Notes under the pieces: generated by a model
What the model saw: the letters and a program-made list of their open reading frames with translations, nothing else
Databases searched by the model: none
What the model was told of the DNA's origin: nothing
Made by a program: the position numbers and the translations under genes
From: Xylaria sp. FL1777
Lineage: Eukaryota > Ascomycota > Sordariomycetes > Xylariales > Xylariaceae
Assembly: GCA_022578965.1 (NCBI GenBank)
Contig: MU400604.1
Coordinates: 96,546 to 160,545 of the forward strand
Direction of reading: 5' to 3'
DNA: 64,000 nt
Part shown: positions 1 to 14,405 of the stretch, one piece after another
Layout of the letters: each line of letters begins with the position of its first letter
How positions within the stretch are numbered: the stretch's first letter is position 1

Positions 1-3000
1 TTTTCTGTAAGTATTTTTTTTTCTTTTTTATATGTTATAATATTAAAGCGCATTAAAAAAACTAACTGCTTATTTAAAATAAAGCAAAAACTTATTTTTG
101 CTTTTTTTATTAATTTTACTAGTTATAAAGTTATGTTTTATTTTTGCTGCTTTAATTAATTATTAATATACAAAATAATAAATAATATGTTTTGTTGTTT
201 TAAATGCATATATATTAGTTACTTTTGCAACAAATTAAAGGTTTTAATTAACTTAATTAATAATATAGTTTTTAAACACTATTATTTTAAGAAAAAAAAA
301 AAGCAAGCAAAGCAATAGCTACTTTTAGTTTAAGAAAAATTAAAACAAGCTTAAAATAGCTTTAATTTTGTTTTAAGCAAATTAGCTTAGCTTTATATAT
401 AAAAACGTTTTTTAAAAGCAAAAAATATTAAAATAGTTTAGCAAAAGCTTTAGTTTTTAAATAAACTAAACAAAATAAAGCGCATTAAAAAAAAACAAAA
501 AGCGCTAGTAAAAAAGCAAAAACAACAAAAAAAGCAAATTAAAGCAACACAAGCTACTTTATTTAAGTTTAATTAAAATTTTTTAAGCATTTTCTTTAAG
601 GTTAACCTTTTTTTTTTAGTTTTAAGTAGTTAAAATATTAGCAATAAAACTAACTTATAACTACTTTAGCAGTTTTTAAGTGTTTTTTAAGTTTTTAAGT
701 ATTATTAACATATAAGTATTTTTTTTATTTAATAAAATACTTTAAATTATTGTTATTTTAATAAAAATTTAGTATATTTTTAACCTTATAAACGTTTTAA
801 TTTGTTTTTATTTTTAGTTATATTTTAATAAATGTTTTAATAAGTACTAATTTTAGTAAAAAAATATAAAAAATAAAGTAAATTTGCATATTTTTTAGTA
901 ATAATAGTTTATAGTTAATAAATAAAATAATTTCTTTAATTTTAAAAAAACTAAGTTTTTTAAATTTTAATTTGTTGTTTAGTTGTTTTGTTTTAATTTA
1001 AAAAATATTAATATTTATGTTTTGTTTTTATTATAGCAAGTAAACCTTGTTTTTTTTTTTAAAGGTTGGTTTTTTAGTTTGTTTTTTGTTATAGTATACT
1101 AACATTTATTGTTATAAAAATTAAAAACATAATTGCAGTTTAGCTTATAGCGTTTTAATTTTTATTGCAATAGTTTTTGCTTAAAGTACTATAATTAAAA
1201 TAGCAAATGCTTTTATTAATATTTTTTTTTGTTTTTTAATAATTACTTACTATTTATAAACAGCTTTATACAAAAATATGTTTATATTTTTGTTTATTAA
1301 TATATTATATAAAATTTATGCTATTAATAATAGTTTTACTTAATTATTTTATTAATAGTTAATATAACTTTATAAATATTGTTTTAATATTTAGTTTAGT
1401 TTTTTTATTTGTTTATTTGTTTATAAATAATAAGCAATTAAAAACTTTAGTTTAATATTAATAAGTTTAAAAAAACTAGTTTTAAACTTAAAAATAAACA
1501 ATTTATTTTAGTTTAAAACAATTTTTTTTAGTAGTTTATACTTATTTAAATATTAGTATATAAAGGCATATATAAGTTGTTTAGCTATTATATTTTCTTT
1601 AAACAGTAAAAAATAAGCATACTTAGTAAGTTTATTAATAATAACTTATATTTTATTATATTATATTTTTATAATTAAATTAGTTAATAAAAATAATGCT
1701 ATAATAAAATTTTAAGCAATAATATATTATGCTTGTTTAAATATTTATATAAATTATAGTAGTTTATAAAGCTTATATTAAGCTGCTTTAGCTTTATTAT
1801 AAATATTGCACTTTTTTATAATAAATTTAACTATATTTTATAGTTTTAAAAAATTATATTTTTTTTATAATTGTTAAACTATTTTTGTTGCTTTTTAATG
1901 TTTATATAATAAGTATTTATAAAATTCTTTAATAAACTTGTTTTATAAAAATTCTAATAAATAAACCTTATGTTTATATATTAGCTTATTATTTTTAATC
2001 TTTTGTATTTTTATAATTATGCTAACTTTTCTAAGTTATAAGTTTATTATAGCTATATATTTATAAAGTTTTTAAGTATAACTTTAATTTTTAAGCTTTT
2101 ATTTTTTTAAAGATATAATACTTAAATGTTTTTTTTTAAAACCTTAAATTTTTTTTAACTTTATTAATTAAGTATGTTTGCTTAAATGTTTTTTTTTTTC
2201 TTAATATAACATATTTTAAAGTTAAACTTAAAAAAAAAAACCATTTAATTTTTATGTTATTTAGTAATCTTTTGTGTAGTTATAAATTTCGTTAAGTTTT
2301 AATAATTTAAATAAATTTTAATTAGCTTTGTAATTTTTATAAAAAATAATTCTTACTTTTTAAGTGCTATAATAATTATAAGCAGTTTTTTATTATATAT
2401 AAAATATTATAATGCTGCGTTTTATAATGCTTTAAAGTAATAAACTACTAAGTGCTATTTTTTATTGTTTTTTAGTTATTTTAAAACTTTTGCAATTATA
2501 CTATTTAAAGCATTTATTTTTAGCTTTTTTTTTTTTTATAAATTAAGTAGTTTAACTACAAGGTTAAAAGTAACTTTTAGTTTTAGTTCTTTAAAAGCTT
2601 TTCAGGTTTCCTTTAAAATTAAAAAGAATTTTCTTTCATATTTTTTCTTTGTATACTTTATAAAGTAAAATGCTATTTTTTTAAAGTTTTAAATTAACAT
2701 TTAAACATAGTTTAAAAATCTTAATGCTTATTATATGTTTATAATAATAGCTAAGTTAAATATTTTCTAGTTTTATACTATATTAATTTTTAATTATTAA
2801 ATTTATATTTGTTTTAAAGTAATTATAAATTTTAAAAAGTTGATTTTTTATATATGCTATATATATTTCTTTGTGTTAAGTTATAATTCTGCTTGTTTAA
2901 GTGTTTTTAATACTTAAGTTATATGTTTTTTATGTTTTTTTAGTGTTTTAAAGTAAATTAAAATATTATTTCAATAAATAAACACAAATTTATTTAAAAA

Positions 3001-4136
3001 CTTCTATAGAATTATTATTATTATATATTAAAAGCTAGCTAATACGTTTTATAGTTTTTATAGCATAACTATATATTTATATAGTTTATATACTATTTAT
3101 ATAGCAGTTTTTTATTTTTTTTTTTTAGCTATTTTAATAGCATAATATTTATTTAAAATATTAACTACTATAAACTATTTTACTTAACTAATGTTTTTTT
3201 TTATAATTACTAGTAAAATAAAGAAATATTTATTTGCAATAATAATTATGTTTAATAATTAATAGTTAACTATTATTTATTATACTAGTTTTTTTTTTTT
3301 ATTAATTAGTTGTTTTTTATTTTTTATTTTAGGTACTAGTACTATAAAGTATTTAGCAAATAACTAAGATTTTTTTAAAAATTCTTTTGCTAGGTTTTTT
3401 TAAATATATTTTTATAAAGCATTTATTTTATTTAAGCTTATATAGTATACTTAATAAAGCTTTAGTTAATATTTTTTTTTAATAAAAATATAGTAGTTTT
3501 ATAAGCTATGTTTAAAAAGTTCTTTTTTTTTTTTTTTTTTAAATAGTTTATAAAATTTGTAATATATTTTTGGTATTTTATTTAGAATTTTTTTTGCAAT
3601 TTTTTTGATTTTTTTGCTTTATTTTTTATTTTCTTAATTAATAGTTTTTATTTTCTATTAAATTAAAAAGTTACTAGTTTTTAGTTATAATATTTCTAAA
3701 ATAATGTTATAATTAAATATATTAGCAATATTTAATATAATTTATTTTTTGTGTTTTTATATAAATATATTAAAAGGTTTAGTTTTTTTAAGTATATAAC
3801 CGTTATTATAGCTAAAAGTGCTTTTATTAAATCCTTTAATTTTTTAAAATTTTTGCTTGTATTTTTAAAAAATTTTATTTTGTTTTGCTACTTTAAATAA
3901 AATTATATTAGCTTATGCTTTTAAGTTAATTAAAGTGTTATATTTTTTTTTTTAATATATAAGTTTAATTTTAAATTAGTTTTGCTAGTTATTACATTAA
4001 ATTTTATGTAAAGCTTTAGTTTTTTTAGCTATTTGCTGCTTTTTTAGCAAGTGCTTATTTTGTTTTTTGATTTTTTTTTGTAAAATGTTTAAATGTTTGT
4101 TTTATTTTGCACTTTAAATATTATTGTGTAATGGAC

Positions 4137-4641
4137 TTATTATACATTAATATGACAGGTTTGCTTTTGGGGTTTTAATTTATAGGTAATAATAAGATCT
4201 TTAACGGTAGTTCGTTAAGGAGGTTTTTAAGGTACTTTTACTACTGTGCATTAATAGGAGTTTTAAGGAATTAAAAGTAATAAGTATATTAGTGCTTAGT
4301 AGTTATAAAAAATTAATAGCTAAAAAACTAGAACTAAATAAATAACTAGATACAAAAAGTGCATATTTATATAAACAAAGAAAACAGTAATAGTAATTTA
4401 TAAATATTGCTTTTTTTAATAGATTTAATGCTATATTGTTTTAAGTCTAAAGCTTAATAAACTTAACGCTTAAGTTTGTTAAGTTTAAAGCTTAATAAAC
4501 TTAACGTTTAAGTTTGTTAAATTTATGCATTAAACCTTTATAGTAGTTTAAATATATATTTTTTTAACAAATAAAACTTCTTTTACGCATGCTTTTTTTA
4601 TACCTAGCTTTTAACTAGCTTAGTTAACCTATTTTGTAACA
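4137..4641 (-). repeat. LTR of younger X (3' LTR on the minus strand), subfamily a
   Basis: The 505-bp LTR starts TGTAATGG and ends TTTTGTAACA on the plus strand, so it has the standard TG...CA ends. It keeps more G+C than its partner at 11,340-11,854 (for example TGTAATGGAC here against TATAATAAAC there). It holds two tandem 38-bp units at 4,441-4,516, with internal palindromes around AAGCTT and CTTAAG. The same duplication occurs at about 11,654-11,729 in the partner LTR. Confidence 0.8.
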
Positions 4642-7600
4642 TTATTCTTTTTTTTTTGTAATTGTTGTTTTAATAATTCTATATTTCCTTTTTTGTAAGT
4701 TTTCTTTTTTTATTTTTTGTTTTTTATTTTTTGCGCTTATTATGTTTAGTAAGGTTTCTAAAAAACCTTGCTTGTTGCGTTTTAAATAAAAAGCTTAACA
4801 AAATTTTGCTTTGCTTTTTTTTATTAAACTAAAATTAATTAAAATAGCTTTATATTTTTGCTGCAATTGTTATAGCACAAAATGTTTAATGTTAAAATTT
4901 AATTTTAATCGATATATTAAATATATTATAGCTAAACAAGCAAATTGCAACGCTAGAAATTTGTTTTTAAAGCAAATGTAGTAGCTTACTTTTTAGCACA
5001 AAAAGCTAAAAAATAAATTAAACTTGCTAATAAAAAAGCATAAATAAATAAATACAAAAATCCGCTGTTTTAAGCAACAAAAGAAACTATAGCAGAAAAA
5101 AATAGCTGCTACTATAGCTTATAGTTTAAATAGTTTAAAAAAGCTTAAGCAAGTTAAAGCAAAAAAGCGCTATATAGCTAAAAAACAAAAATAGTACGTT
5201 AAAATAGCATAGCAATTACTAGTTATTTTTCTAAAGTTTAATTAAAACGCGCTAAACGCTTCGTTTAAAGTTAATTTTTTTTTTTTAGCTTTAGCTAGTT
5301 AAAGTATTAACAGTAGAACTAGTTTATAATTATTTTAGCAGTTTTTAAGTATTTTTTAAGTTTTTAAGTATTGTTAGCATATAAGTATTCTTTTTATTTA
5401 ATAAAATACTTAATGTTATTATTGTTTTAACAAAAATTTAGTATATTTTTAACTTTATAAATATTTTAATCCGTTTTTATTTTTAGTTATGTTTTAATAA
5501 ATGTTTTAATAAGTGCTAGTTTTAATAAAAAAATATAAAAAACAAAGTAAATTTATATGTTCTTTAGTAATAATAGTTTATAGTTAGTAAATAAAATAAC
5601 TTTTTTAATTTTAAAAAAGCTAAGTTTTTTAAATTTTAATTTATTGCTTAGTTGTTTTGTTTTGATTTAAAAAATATTAATGTTTGCATTTTATTTTTGT
5701 TATAGCAAATAAACTTTGTTTTTCTTTTTAAAAGTTAGTTCTTTAGTTTGTTTCTTGTTATAATATATTAACATCCGTTATTATAAAAATTAAAAGCATA
5801 ATTGTAGTTTAATTTATAGCGTTTTAATCTTTGTTGCAATAGTTTTTGCTTAAAGTACTATAGTTAAAATAACAAATGTTTTTATTAATGTTTTTTCTTG
5901 TTTTTTAGTAGTTGCTTGCTATTTATAAATAGCTTTATACAAAAATATGTTTATATTTTTGTTTGTTAATATATTATATAAAATTTATGCTATTAGTAAT
6001 AGTTTTACTTAATTGTTTTATTAGTAATTAATATAACTTTATAAATATTATTTTAGTATTTAGTTTAGTTTTTTTGTTTATTTATTTATTTATAGGTAAT
6101 AAGCGGTTAAAAACTTTAGTTTAATACTAATAAGTTTAAAAAAGCTAGTTTTAAACTTAAAAATAAATAATTTATTTTAGTTTAAAATAATCTTTTTTAA
6201 TAGCTTATGCTTATTTAAATATTAGCATATAAAGGCATATATAAGTTATTTAACTATTATATTTTCTTTAAACAGTAAAAAATAAACATACTTAATAAGT
6301 CTATTAATAATAACTTATATTTTATTATATTGTACTTTTATAACTAAATTAGTTAATAAAAGTAGTACTATAATAAAATTTTAAGCAATAGTATACTATG
6401 CTTGTTTAAGTATTTATATAAATTATAGCAGTTTATAAAACTTATGTTAAGCTGTTTTAGCTTTATTGCAAATATTACATTTTTTTACAATAAATTTAAC
6501 TATGTTTTATAGTTCTAAAAAATTGTATTTTTTCTATAGTTATTAAACTGTTTTTATTGCTTCTTAGTGTTTATATAATAAGTATTTATAAAATTTTTTA
6601 ATAAACTTGTTTTATAAAGATTTTAGTAAGTAAACCTTATATTTATATATTAGCTTATTATTTTTTAATCTTTTGTGTTTTTGTAGTTATACTAACTTTT
6701 CTAAGTTATAAGCTTATTATAGCTATATATTTATAAAGTTTTTAAGTATAATTTTAACTTTTAAGCTTTTATTTTTTTAAAAATATAGCACTTAAATGTT
6801 TTTTTTTAAAACTTTAAATCTTTTTTAATTTTGTTAGCTAAATATGTTTGCTTAAATGTTTTTCTTTTCTTTAATGTAACATATTTTAAAATTAAATTTA
6901 AAAAAAAAAACCATTTAATTTTTATGTTATTTAGTAATCTTTTATATAGTTATAAATTTCGTTAAGTTTTAATAATCTAAATAAATTTTAATTAGCTTTA
7001 TAGTTCTTATAAAAAACAGTTTTTACTTTTTAAATGCTATAATAATTACAAACAGTTTTTTGTTATATATAAGGTATTATAATGCTGCGTTTTATAATGC
7101 TTTAAAATAATAAGCTACTAAGTGCTATTTTTTGTTGTTTTTTAGTTGTTTTAAAACTTTTGCAATTATACTGTTTAAAGCGTTTATTTTTAGCTTTTTC
7201 TTTTTTTATAAATTAAGTAGTTTAACTATAAAGTTAAAAATAACTTTTAGTTTTAGTTCTTTAAAAGCTTTTTAGGCTTTCTTTAAAATTAAAAAAGATT
7301 TTTTTTTGTATTTTTTCTTTGTATACTTTATAAAATAAAATGCTATTTTCCTAAAGTTTTAAATTAACATTTAAACATAGTTTAAAAATTTTAATGCTTA
7401 TTATATATTTATAATAGTAGCTAAGTTAAATATTTTTTAGTTTTATATTATATTAATTTTTAACTATTAAATCTATATTTGTTTTAAAGTAATTATAAAT
7501 TTTAAAAAGTTAATTTTTTATGTATGCTATATATACTTTTTTGTGTTAAGTTATAATTCTGCTTGTTTAAGTGTTTTTAATACTTAAATTATGTATTTTT

Positions 7601-10600
7601 TGTGTTTTTCTAGTGTTTTAAAGTAAATTAAAATATTATTTAAATAAATAAACATAAACTTATTTAAAAACTTCTATAAAATTATTATTATTATATATTA
7701 AAAGTTAGCTAGTATGTTTTATAGTTTTTATAGCATAACTATATACTTATATAGTTTATATATTGTTTATATAGCAGTTTTTTATTTTTTTCTTTTAGCT
7801 ATTTTAATAATATAATATTTATTTAAAATATTAACTATTATAAACTATTTTGCTTAATTAATATTTTCTTTTATAATTACTAATAAAGTAAAAAAATATT
7901 TATTTGCAATAATAATTACGTTTAATAGTTAATAATTAACTATTATTTATTATACTAGTTTTTTTTTTTTATTAATTAGTTGTTTTTTATTTTTTATTTT
8001 AAGTATTAGTACTATAAAATATTTAACAAATAATTAAAATTTTTTTAAAAATCCTTTTGCTAGGTTTTTCTAAATGTATTTTTATAAAACGTTTGTTTTA
8101 TTTAAGCTTATATAGTATACTTAATAAAGCTTTAATTAACATTTTTTTTTAATAAAAATGTAGTAATCTTATAAGCTATATTTAAAAAGTTCTTTTTTTT
8201 CTTTTTTTTTAAATAGTTTGTAAAATCTATAATATACTTTTAGTATTTTATTTAAGATTTCTTTTGCGATTTTTCTAATTTTTTTGCTTTGTTTTTTACT
8301 TTTTTAATTAATAGTTTTTGCTTTTTATTAAATCAAAAAGTTATTAGTTTTTAGCTATAGTATTTCTAAAATAATGTTATAATTAAATATATTAGCAATA
8401 TTTAATATAATTTGTTTTTTATGTTTTTATATAAATATATTAAAAAGTTTAGTTTTTTTAAGTATGCAACTATTATTATAGCTAAAAGTACTTTTATTAA
8501 ATCTTTTAATCTTTTAAAATTTTTGCTTGTATTTTTAAGGAATTTTATTTTATTTTGCTATTTTAAGTAAAATTATATTAGCTTATACTTTTAAGTTAAT
8601 TAAAATATTATATTTTTTTTTTTAATATATAAGTTTAACTTTAAATTAGTTTTGCTAGTTATTACATTAAACTTTATGTAAAGCTTTAGTTTTTTTAGCT
8701 ATTTGCTGCTTTTTTAGCAAATGCTTATTTTATTTTTTAATTTTTTTTTATAAAATATTTAAGTGCTTATTTTATTTAGTACTTTAAATGTTATTGCGCT
8801 TTGTTTTATTTTTGCTTTTAATTAAGCTTTAAATCGCAGTTTTTAAGCTTTTTTGCTTTTAGCAACTATTTTTTAGTATAATTATACTTTAATTAGCTAG
8901 TAATATTTATAATAGTTATTTTTATATTTTTTTAAAATAATATTATAAATATAGTTAAAATTTTTTTTAAATGTTATAAATCTTTATAGATTTTTATAGT
9001 AAACTATAGTTATAACTAACTACTTTAATTTATAAAAGTTTTATATTTCTGTTTTTATAATTTGTTTAAAAAACTAATTATTTTTTAGTTTGTTAAATAA
9101 ATATTAATAGCAATAATATACTATATAGCAATTTTATAGTACTTCGTTATATTTTAAATTTTTTAAGCATAAAATATTATTATTATTTTTTATTATAGTT
9201 TTGTTATAGTAATAATTTTTAGTAATTAGTTAAATTACTAGTTTTGGTTTTTAAAACATATTAGTTTTTATGCTAATTATTAATGCTTTTTTGTTTTGTT
9301 GTATTTAAAGCAGTTTAAGCTATAAAAATACTTCGTTCATTTTTATTAGTTCTTTTTTTGTAGTATTTTTTATAGCTTTTAATTTTATTTATTTTTGCTT
9401 TAAAGTTTTATAAGTTTTATTTTTTTAAGTTTATTTAACAACTAAATGTTTTAATAGTTTATAATTAGTTTAATAATTATACTATTTATAATTATAGTTT
9501 TATTTTTTTAAACATAATTTTTCTTTAAGCTATATTTTAAGCTTTAATAGTTCAAAATTTTTGTAGTTTTATAAGTTTGTTAACTATATTAACTTATTAC
9601 TTTTTATTGTTTGCTACTTTTAGTTAAACTATTTTTTTAAGTTGTATACTAAATAACTTTAATTATTTGTATAGTAAATATATCTTTTTGCAATTTGTTT
9701 TAATAACTATAAAGCTTTTAAATAATATTTATATGTTTATTTATTTTAACCTATATAAATAAAGCATTTAGTTTTATTTAGTATAGCACTTTTATTTTAA
9801 TTTAAAATAGTAACTTTATATTTTTGCTTTAAAAACATATTTTTTAAATTGCTTTATTGTTTTTTGTTGTTTTAAACTTTTATAACTTATACTTTTTTCT
9901 TAAGTTAAAAAATTTTTCCCTTTTTATAGCTTTTTTTTCCGTCCTTTTTCTTAAATTAGCATTATTTTTAAAAGTGTTCTTTTTTTTTATAGTTATAATA
10001 TTTAACTTTAAACATATTTTAAGATTATTGTTTTTAAACTTTACTAATTTGCTTAAATTTTTATTTAATACTTTCTTAAATATTTTTTTTTTTGTTTTTT
10101 TTAGTTCTTTTAGTTTTAAAGTACTAATTAAATAATTATTAATTAATTATAATAGCTATATTAATATATGTATTAATTTTTGCTAGTTTATTTATTTTAT
10201 ATAGTTTATTTTAAACTTAAGTCTTAAGTTTACTATAAAATAAATAAAACAATGCAAGCTTAAATAATCTTAAAATTACTACTAATTGTTTAAATTTTAT
10301 AACGTAATTTACTGCTGCTTTTGTTTGTTTTAAGTAATAAAGTGCTTTTTTTGCGTGTTTTGCTTTTTAAGTATTTTTAAACAATGCTTTTATTCGATTT
10401 TTAAACTTAACGTAGTTTTTAAAAATCTTTTTTGTTTTTAGCTTAAAGTCGGTTAACTTGTTAGCTTTTAAGAAATTTTTCAAAATAAATTAAAACTATT
10501 TTAGTACTTTTTCTGATAAAAATTATAAAATAATTATTACTTTTTAATCTTTTTTTATAATAGTAGTAAAGTGCTATTTTAAATAAAGTTTAGCGTAAAT

Positions 10601-11339
10601 TAAAAAGGCTTTTATATTTATAGATTTATTATAAAGCTTTAAAGCAGTAAGTTTAAAACTTTTAATGTTTAACATTTTTAACATTATAAATAATTTTAAT
10701 AATAAAAACAGCAGTAGTAGTAAAAAGTTAAGTTTTTTATTTTAAGTTATTATTTTAAGTATAGCAGTAATAAAAATAAACGTTAAGTTTACTAGTAGTA
10801 TTAACGTTAATTATAGCATAATTATTTGTTTAAAACTTTAACTTATTGTTATAATAGCAGTTATTATTGCTGCTTTAATTATTATAGCTAATATTTACGC
10901 TAGTTTAAAAGTTATAATGCTTAGTATTTAAGCTATTCTTTAAGTTAAAGCAACTAGTTTGCTTTATAGCGCTAGCATTAACGTTAGTTTTTTTTTACTA
11001 TTGCTGCTTAACTTTTTTTTTTTTGCTACTGCTTTTTTTTTAATAAAAATAGCTAATAAAAGTACTAAAGTTTATTATTTTAGTACATTACTAATTTTAA
11101 AAGTTTTTAAAATCTTTAAACTTGATTTTTAACTTTTTGTTTTTAGTAGTATAACCTAGATCTAATTTATTAGTTATTAAGTAAGGTTTACTTATATAAT
11201 ACTATTTAGCATTTTTGTTTTTTAAATATTTCTTTAGTATACTTTTAAAAGTTTATTTTGTAAATTATTTATTATTTAACTCTTTATACCAATATTTGTT
11301 TTTATATGTTAAGTCTTATTAATTAAAGAGCTATTAAAG

Positions 11340-11854
11340 TATAATAAACTTATTATATATTAATATAACAAGTTTACTTTTAAGGTTTTAATTTGCAAGT
11401 AATAATAAAATCTTTAACAGTAGTCCGTTAAAAAGGTTTTTAAGGTACTTTTACTACTATGCATTAATAAAAATCTTAAAAAATTAAAAGTAATAAATAT
11501 ATTAGTGCTTAATAGTTATAAAAAATTAATAGCTAAAAAACTAGAACTAAATAAATAACTAAATACAAAAAATGCATATTTATATAAACAAAAAAAACAA
11601 TAGTAGTAATTTATAAATATTGCTTTTTTTAATAGACTTAATGCTATATTGTTTTAAGTTTAAAGCTTAATAAACTTAACGCTTAAGTTTGTTAAGTCTA
11701 AGGCTTAATAAACTTAACGCTTAAGTTTGTTGAGTTTATGCATTAAACCCTTATAGTGGTTTAAATACATATTTTTTTAACGAATAGGACTTTTTTTGCG
11801 CATGCTTTTTCTATACTTGGCCTTTAACCGGCCTAGTTAACCCATTTTATAACA
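11340..11854 (-). repeat. LTR of younger X (5' LTR on the minus strand), subfamily a
   Basis: This 515-bp LTR pairs with 4,137-4,641. The terminal TG has become TA, a RIP-type transition; the far end is TTTTATAACA. It carries the same two 38-bp tandem units. The TATTG duplication follows at 11,855-11,859, and the older element resumes with CGCTTTG. Confidence 0.78.
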
Positions 11855-14405
11855 TATTGCGCTTTGTTTTATTTTTGCTTTTAGTTAAGCTTTAAATTGC
11901 AGTTTTTAAGCTTTTTTGCTTTTAATAACCATTTTTTAATACAATTATGCTTTAATTAGCCAGTAATATTTATAGCAGTTATTTTTATATTTTTTTGAAA
12001 TAATATTATAAGTGCAATTAGAATTTTTTTTAAATGTTGTAAATTTTTATAGATTTTTATAATAAACTATAGTTATAACTAACTACTTTAATTTATAAAA
12101 GTTTTATATTTTTATTTTTGTAATTTGTTTAAAAAACTAATTATTTTTTAATTTATTAAGTAAATATTAATAATAATAATATATTATATAGCAATTTTAT
12201 AGTACTTTATTATATTTTAAATTTTTTAAGCATAAAATATTATTATTGTTTTTTATTATAGTTTTATTATAGTAATAACTTTTAGTAATTAGTTAAATTA
12301 TTAGCTTTAGTTTTTAAAACGTATTAATTTTTGCGCTAACTATTAATGCTTTTTTGTTTTATTATATTTAAAGCAGTTTAAGCTATAAAAATACTTTGTT
12401 TATTTTTATTAGTTTTTTTTTTGTAATATTTTTTACAGCTTTTAATTTTATTTGTTTTTGCTTTAAAGTTTTATAAGTTTTATTTTTTTAGGTTTATTTA
12501 GCAACTAAATGTTTTAGTAATTTATAATTAGTTTAATAATTATATTATTTATAGTTATAGTTTTATTTTTTTAAACATAATTTTTTTTTAAGCTATATTT
12601 TAAGCTTTAATAGTTTAAAGTTTTTATAGTTTTATAAGTTTATTAACTATATTAACTTATTATTTTTTATTGTTTGCTATTTTTAGTTAAACTATTTTTT
12701 TAAGTTATATACTAAATAATTTTAATTGTTTATATAATAAATATATTTTTTTGTAATTTGTTTTAATAATTATAAAGCTTTTAAATAGTATTTATATGTT
12801 TATTTATTTTAACTTATATAAATAAAGCATTTAGTTTTGTTTAGTATAACATTTTTGTTTTAATTTAAAATAGCAATTTTATATTTTTGCTTTAAAAATA
12901 TATTTTTTAAATCGCTTTATTGTTTTTTATTGTTTTAGATTTTTATAACTTATATTTTTTTTTTAGGTTAAAAAATTTTTTTTTTTTTATAGCTTTTTTT
13001 TCTGTTTTTTTTTTTAAATTAGCATTGTTTTTAAAAGTGTTCTTTTTTTTTATAGTTATAACATTTAACTTTAAACATATTTTAAAGTTGTTATTTTTAA
13101 ACTTTATTAATTTGCTTGAATTTTTGTTTAATATTTTTTTAAGTATTCTTTTTTTTGTTTTTTTTAGTTTTTTTAGTTTTAAAGTACTAATTAAATAATT
13201 ATTAATTAATTATAATAGCTATATTAATATACGTATTAATTTTTATTAGTTTATTTATTTTATATAGTTTGTTTTAAATTTAAGTTTTAAGTTTATTATA
13301 AAATAAGTAAAATAATGCAAGCTTAAATAATTTTAAAATTGCTGCTAATTATTTAAATTTTATAGTATAATTTACTGCTGTTTTTGTTTATTTTAAGCAA
13401 TAAAATGCTTTTTTTGTATATTTTGCTTTTTAGGTATTTTTAAATAGTGCTTTTATTTAATTTTTAAACTTAACGTAGTTTTTAAAAATCTTTTTTATTT
13501 TTGGCTTAAGATTAATTAACTTGTTAGCTTTTAAAAAATTTTTTAAAATAAATTAAAACTATTTTAATATTTTTTCTAACAAAAATTATAAAGTAATTAT
13601 TACTTTTTAGTTTTTTTTTATAATAATAGTAAAGTGCTATTTTAAATAAAGTTTAACATAAATTAAAAAGGCTTTTATATTTATAAATTTATTATAAAGC
13701 TTTAAAGCAATAAGTTTAAAACTTTTAATATTTAGCATTTTTAATATTATAAATAATCTTAATAATAAAAATAGTAGTAATAATAAAAAGTTAAGTTTTT
13801 TATTTTAAGTTATTACTTTAAGTATAACAATAATAAAAATAAGCATTAAGTTTGCTAATAATAATATTAATATTAGTTATAATATAATTACTTATTTAAA
13901 GCTTTAATTTATTATTATAATAGTAATTATTATTACTGCTTTAATTATTATAGCTAATGTTTACGCTAGTTTAAAAATTATAACGCTTAGTGTTTAAGCT
14001 ATTTTTTAGGTTAAAACAACTAGTTTGCTTTATAGTACTAGTATTAACGTTAGTTTTTTTTTATTATTGCTGCTTAACTTTTTTTTTTTTATTACTGCTT
14101 TTTTTTTAATAAAAATAGCTAGTAAAAGTACTAAAGTTTGTTATTTTAATATATTCCTAGTTTTAAAGGTTTTTAAAATCTTTAAACTTAATTTTTGACT
14201 TTTTGTTTTTAGTAGTATAACTTAAATTTAGTTTATTAGTTATTAAGTAAAGTTTATTTACGTAATGCTGTTTAACATTTTTGTTTTTTGAATATTTTTT
14301 TAGTATACTTTTAAAAGTTTATTTTATAAATTGTTTATTATTTAACTTTTTATATTAATATTTGTTTTTATATGTTAAGTTTTATTAATTAAAAAGCTAT
14401 TAAAG

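Larger units (their letters stand above)
4137..11854 (-). mobile_element. Younger complete copy of LTR retrotransposon X (7.7 kb), nested in the older one
   Basis: The element is bounded by two similar LTRs (4,137-4,641 and 11,340-11,854). Its internal sequence (4,642-11,339) aligns along its length with the flanking older copy: about 1-4,136 matches 4.69-8.80 kb, and 11,860-14,405 matches 8,797-11,339 at an offset of 3,063. The flanks carry TATTG at 4,132-4,136 and 11,855-11,859, a 5-bp target-site duplication. Just inside the left LTR is a T-rich run (4,642-4,658), the complement of a polypurine tract. The right LTR is therefore the 5' LTR and transcription runs on the minus strand. The interior is RIP-degraded; short F/L/I-rich open frames at 2,465, 9,857 and 12,920 are products of the T-rich composition, not genes. 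Confidence 0.82.

Noticed and set aside
9857..10135. F/L/K-rich open frame, repeated at 12,920-13,198, looking like a membrane protein
   Set aside because: It lies in a RIP-degraded T-rich strand of element X. Both copies arise because T-rich sequence encodes Phe and Leu, and there is no ordered hydrophobic pattern or start context.
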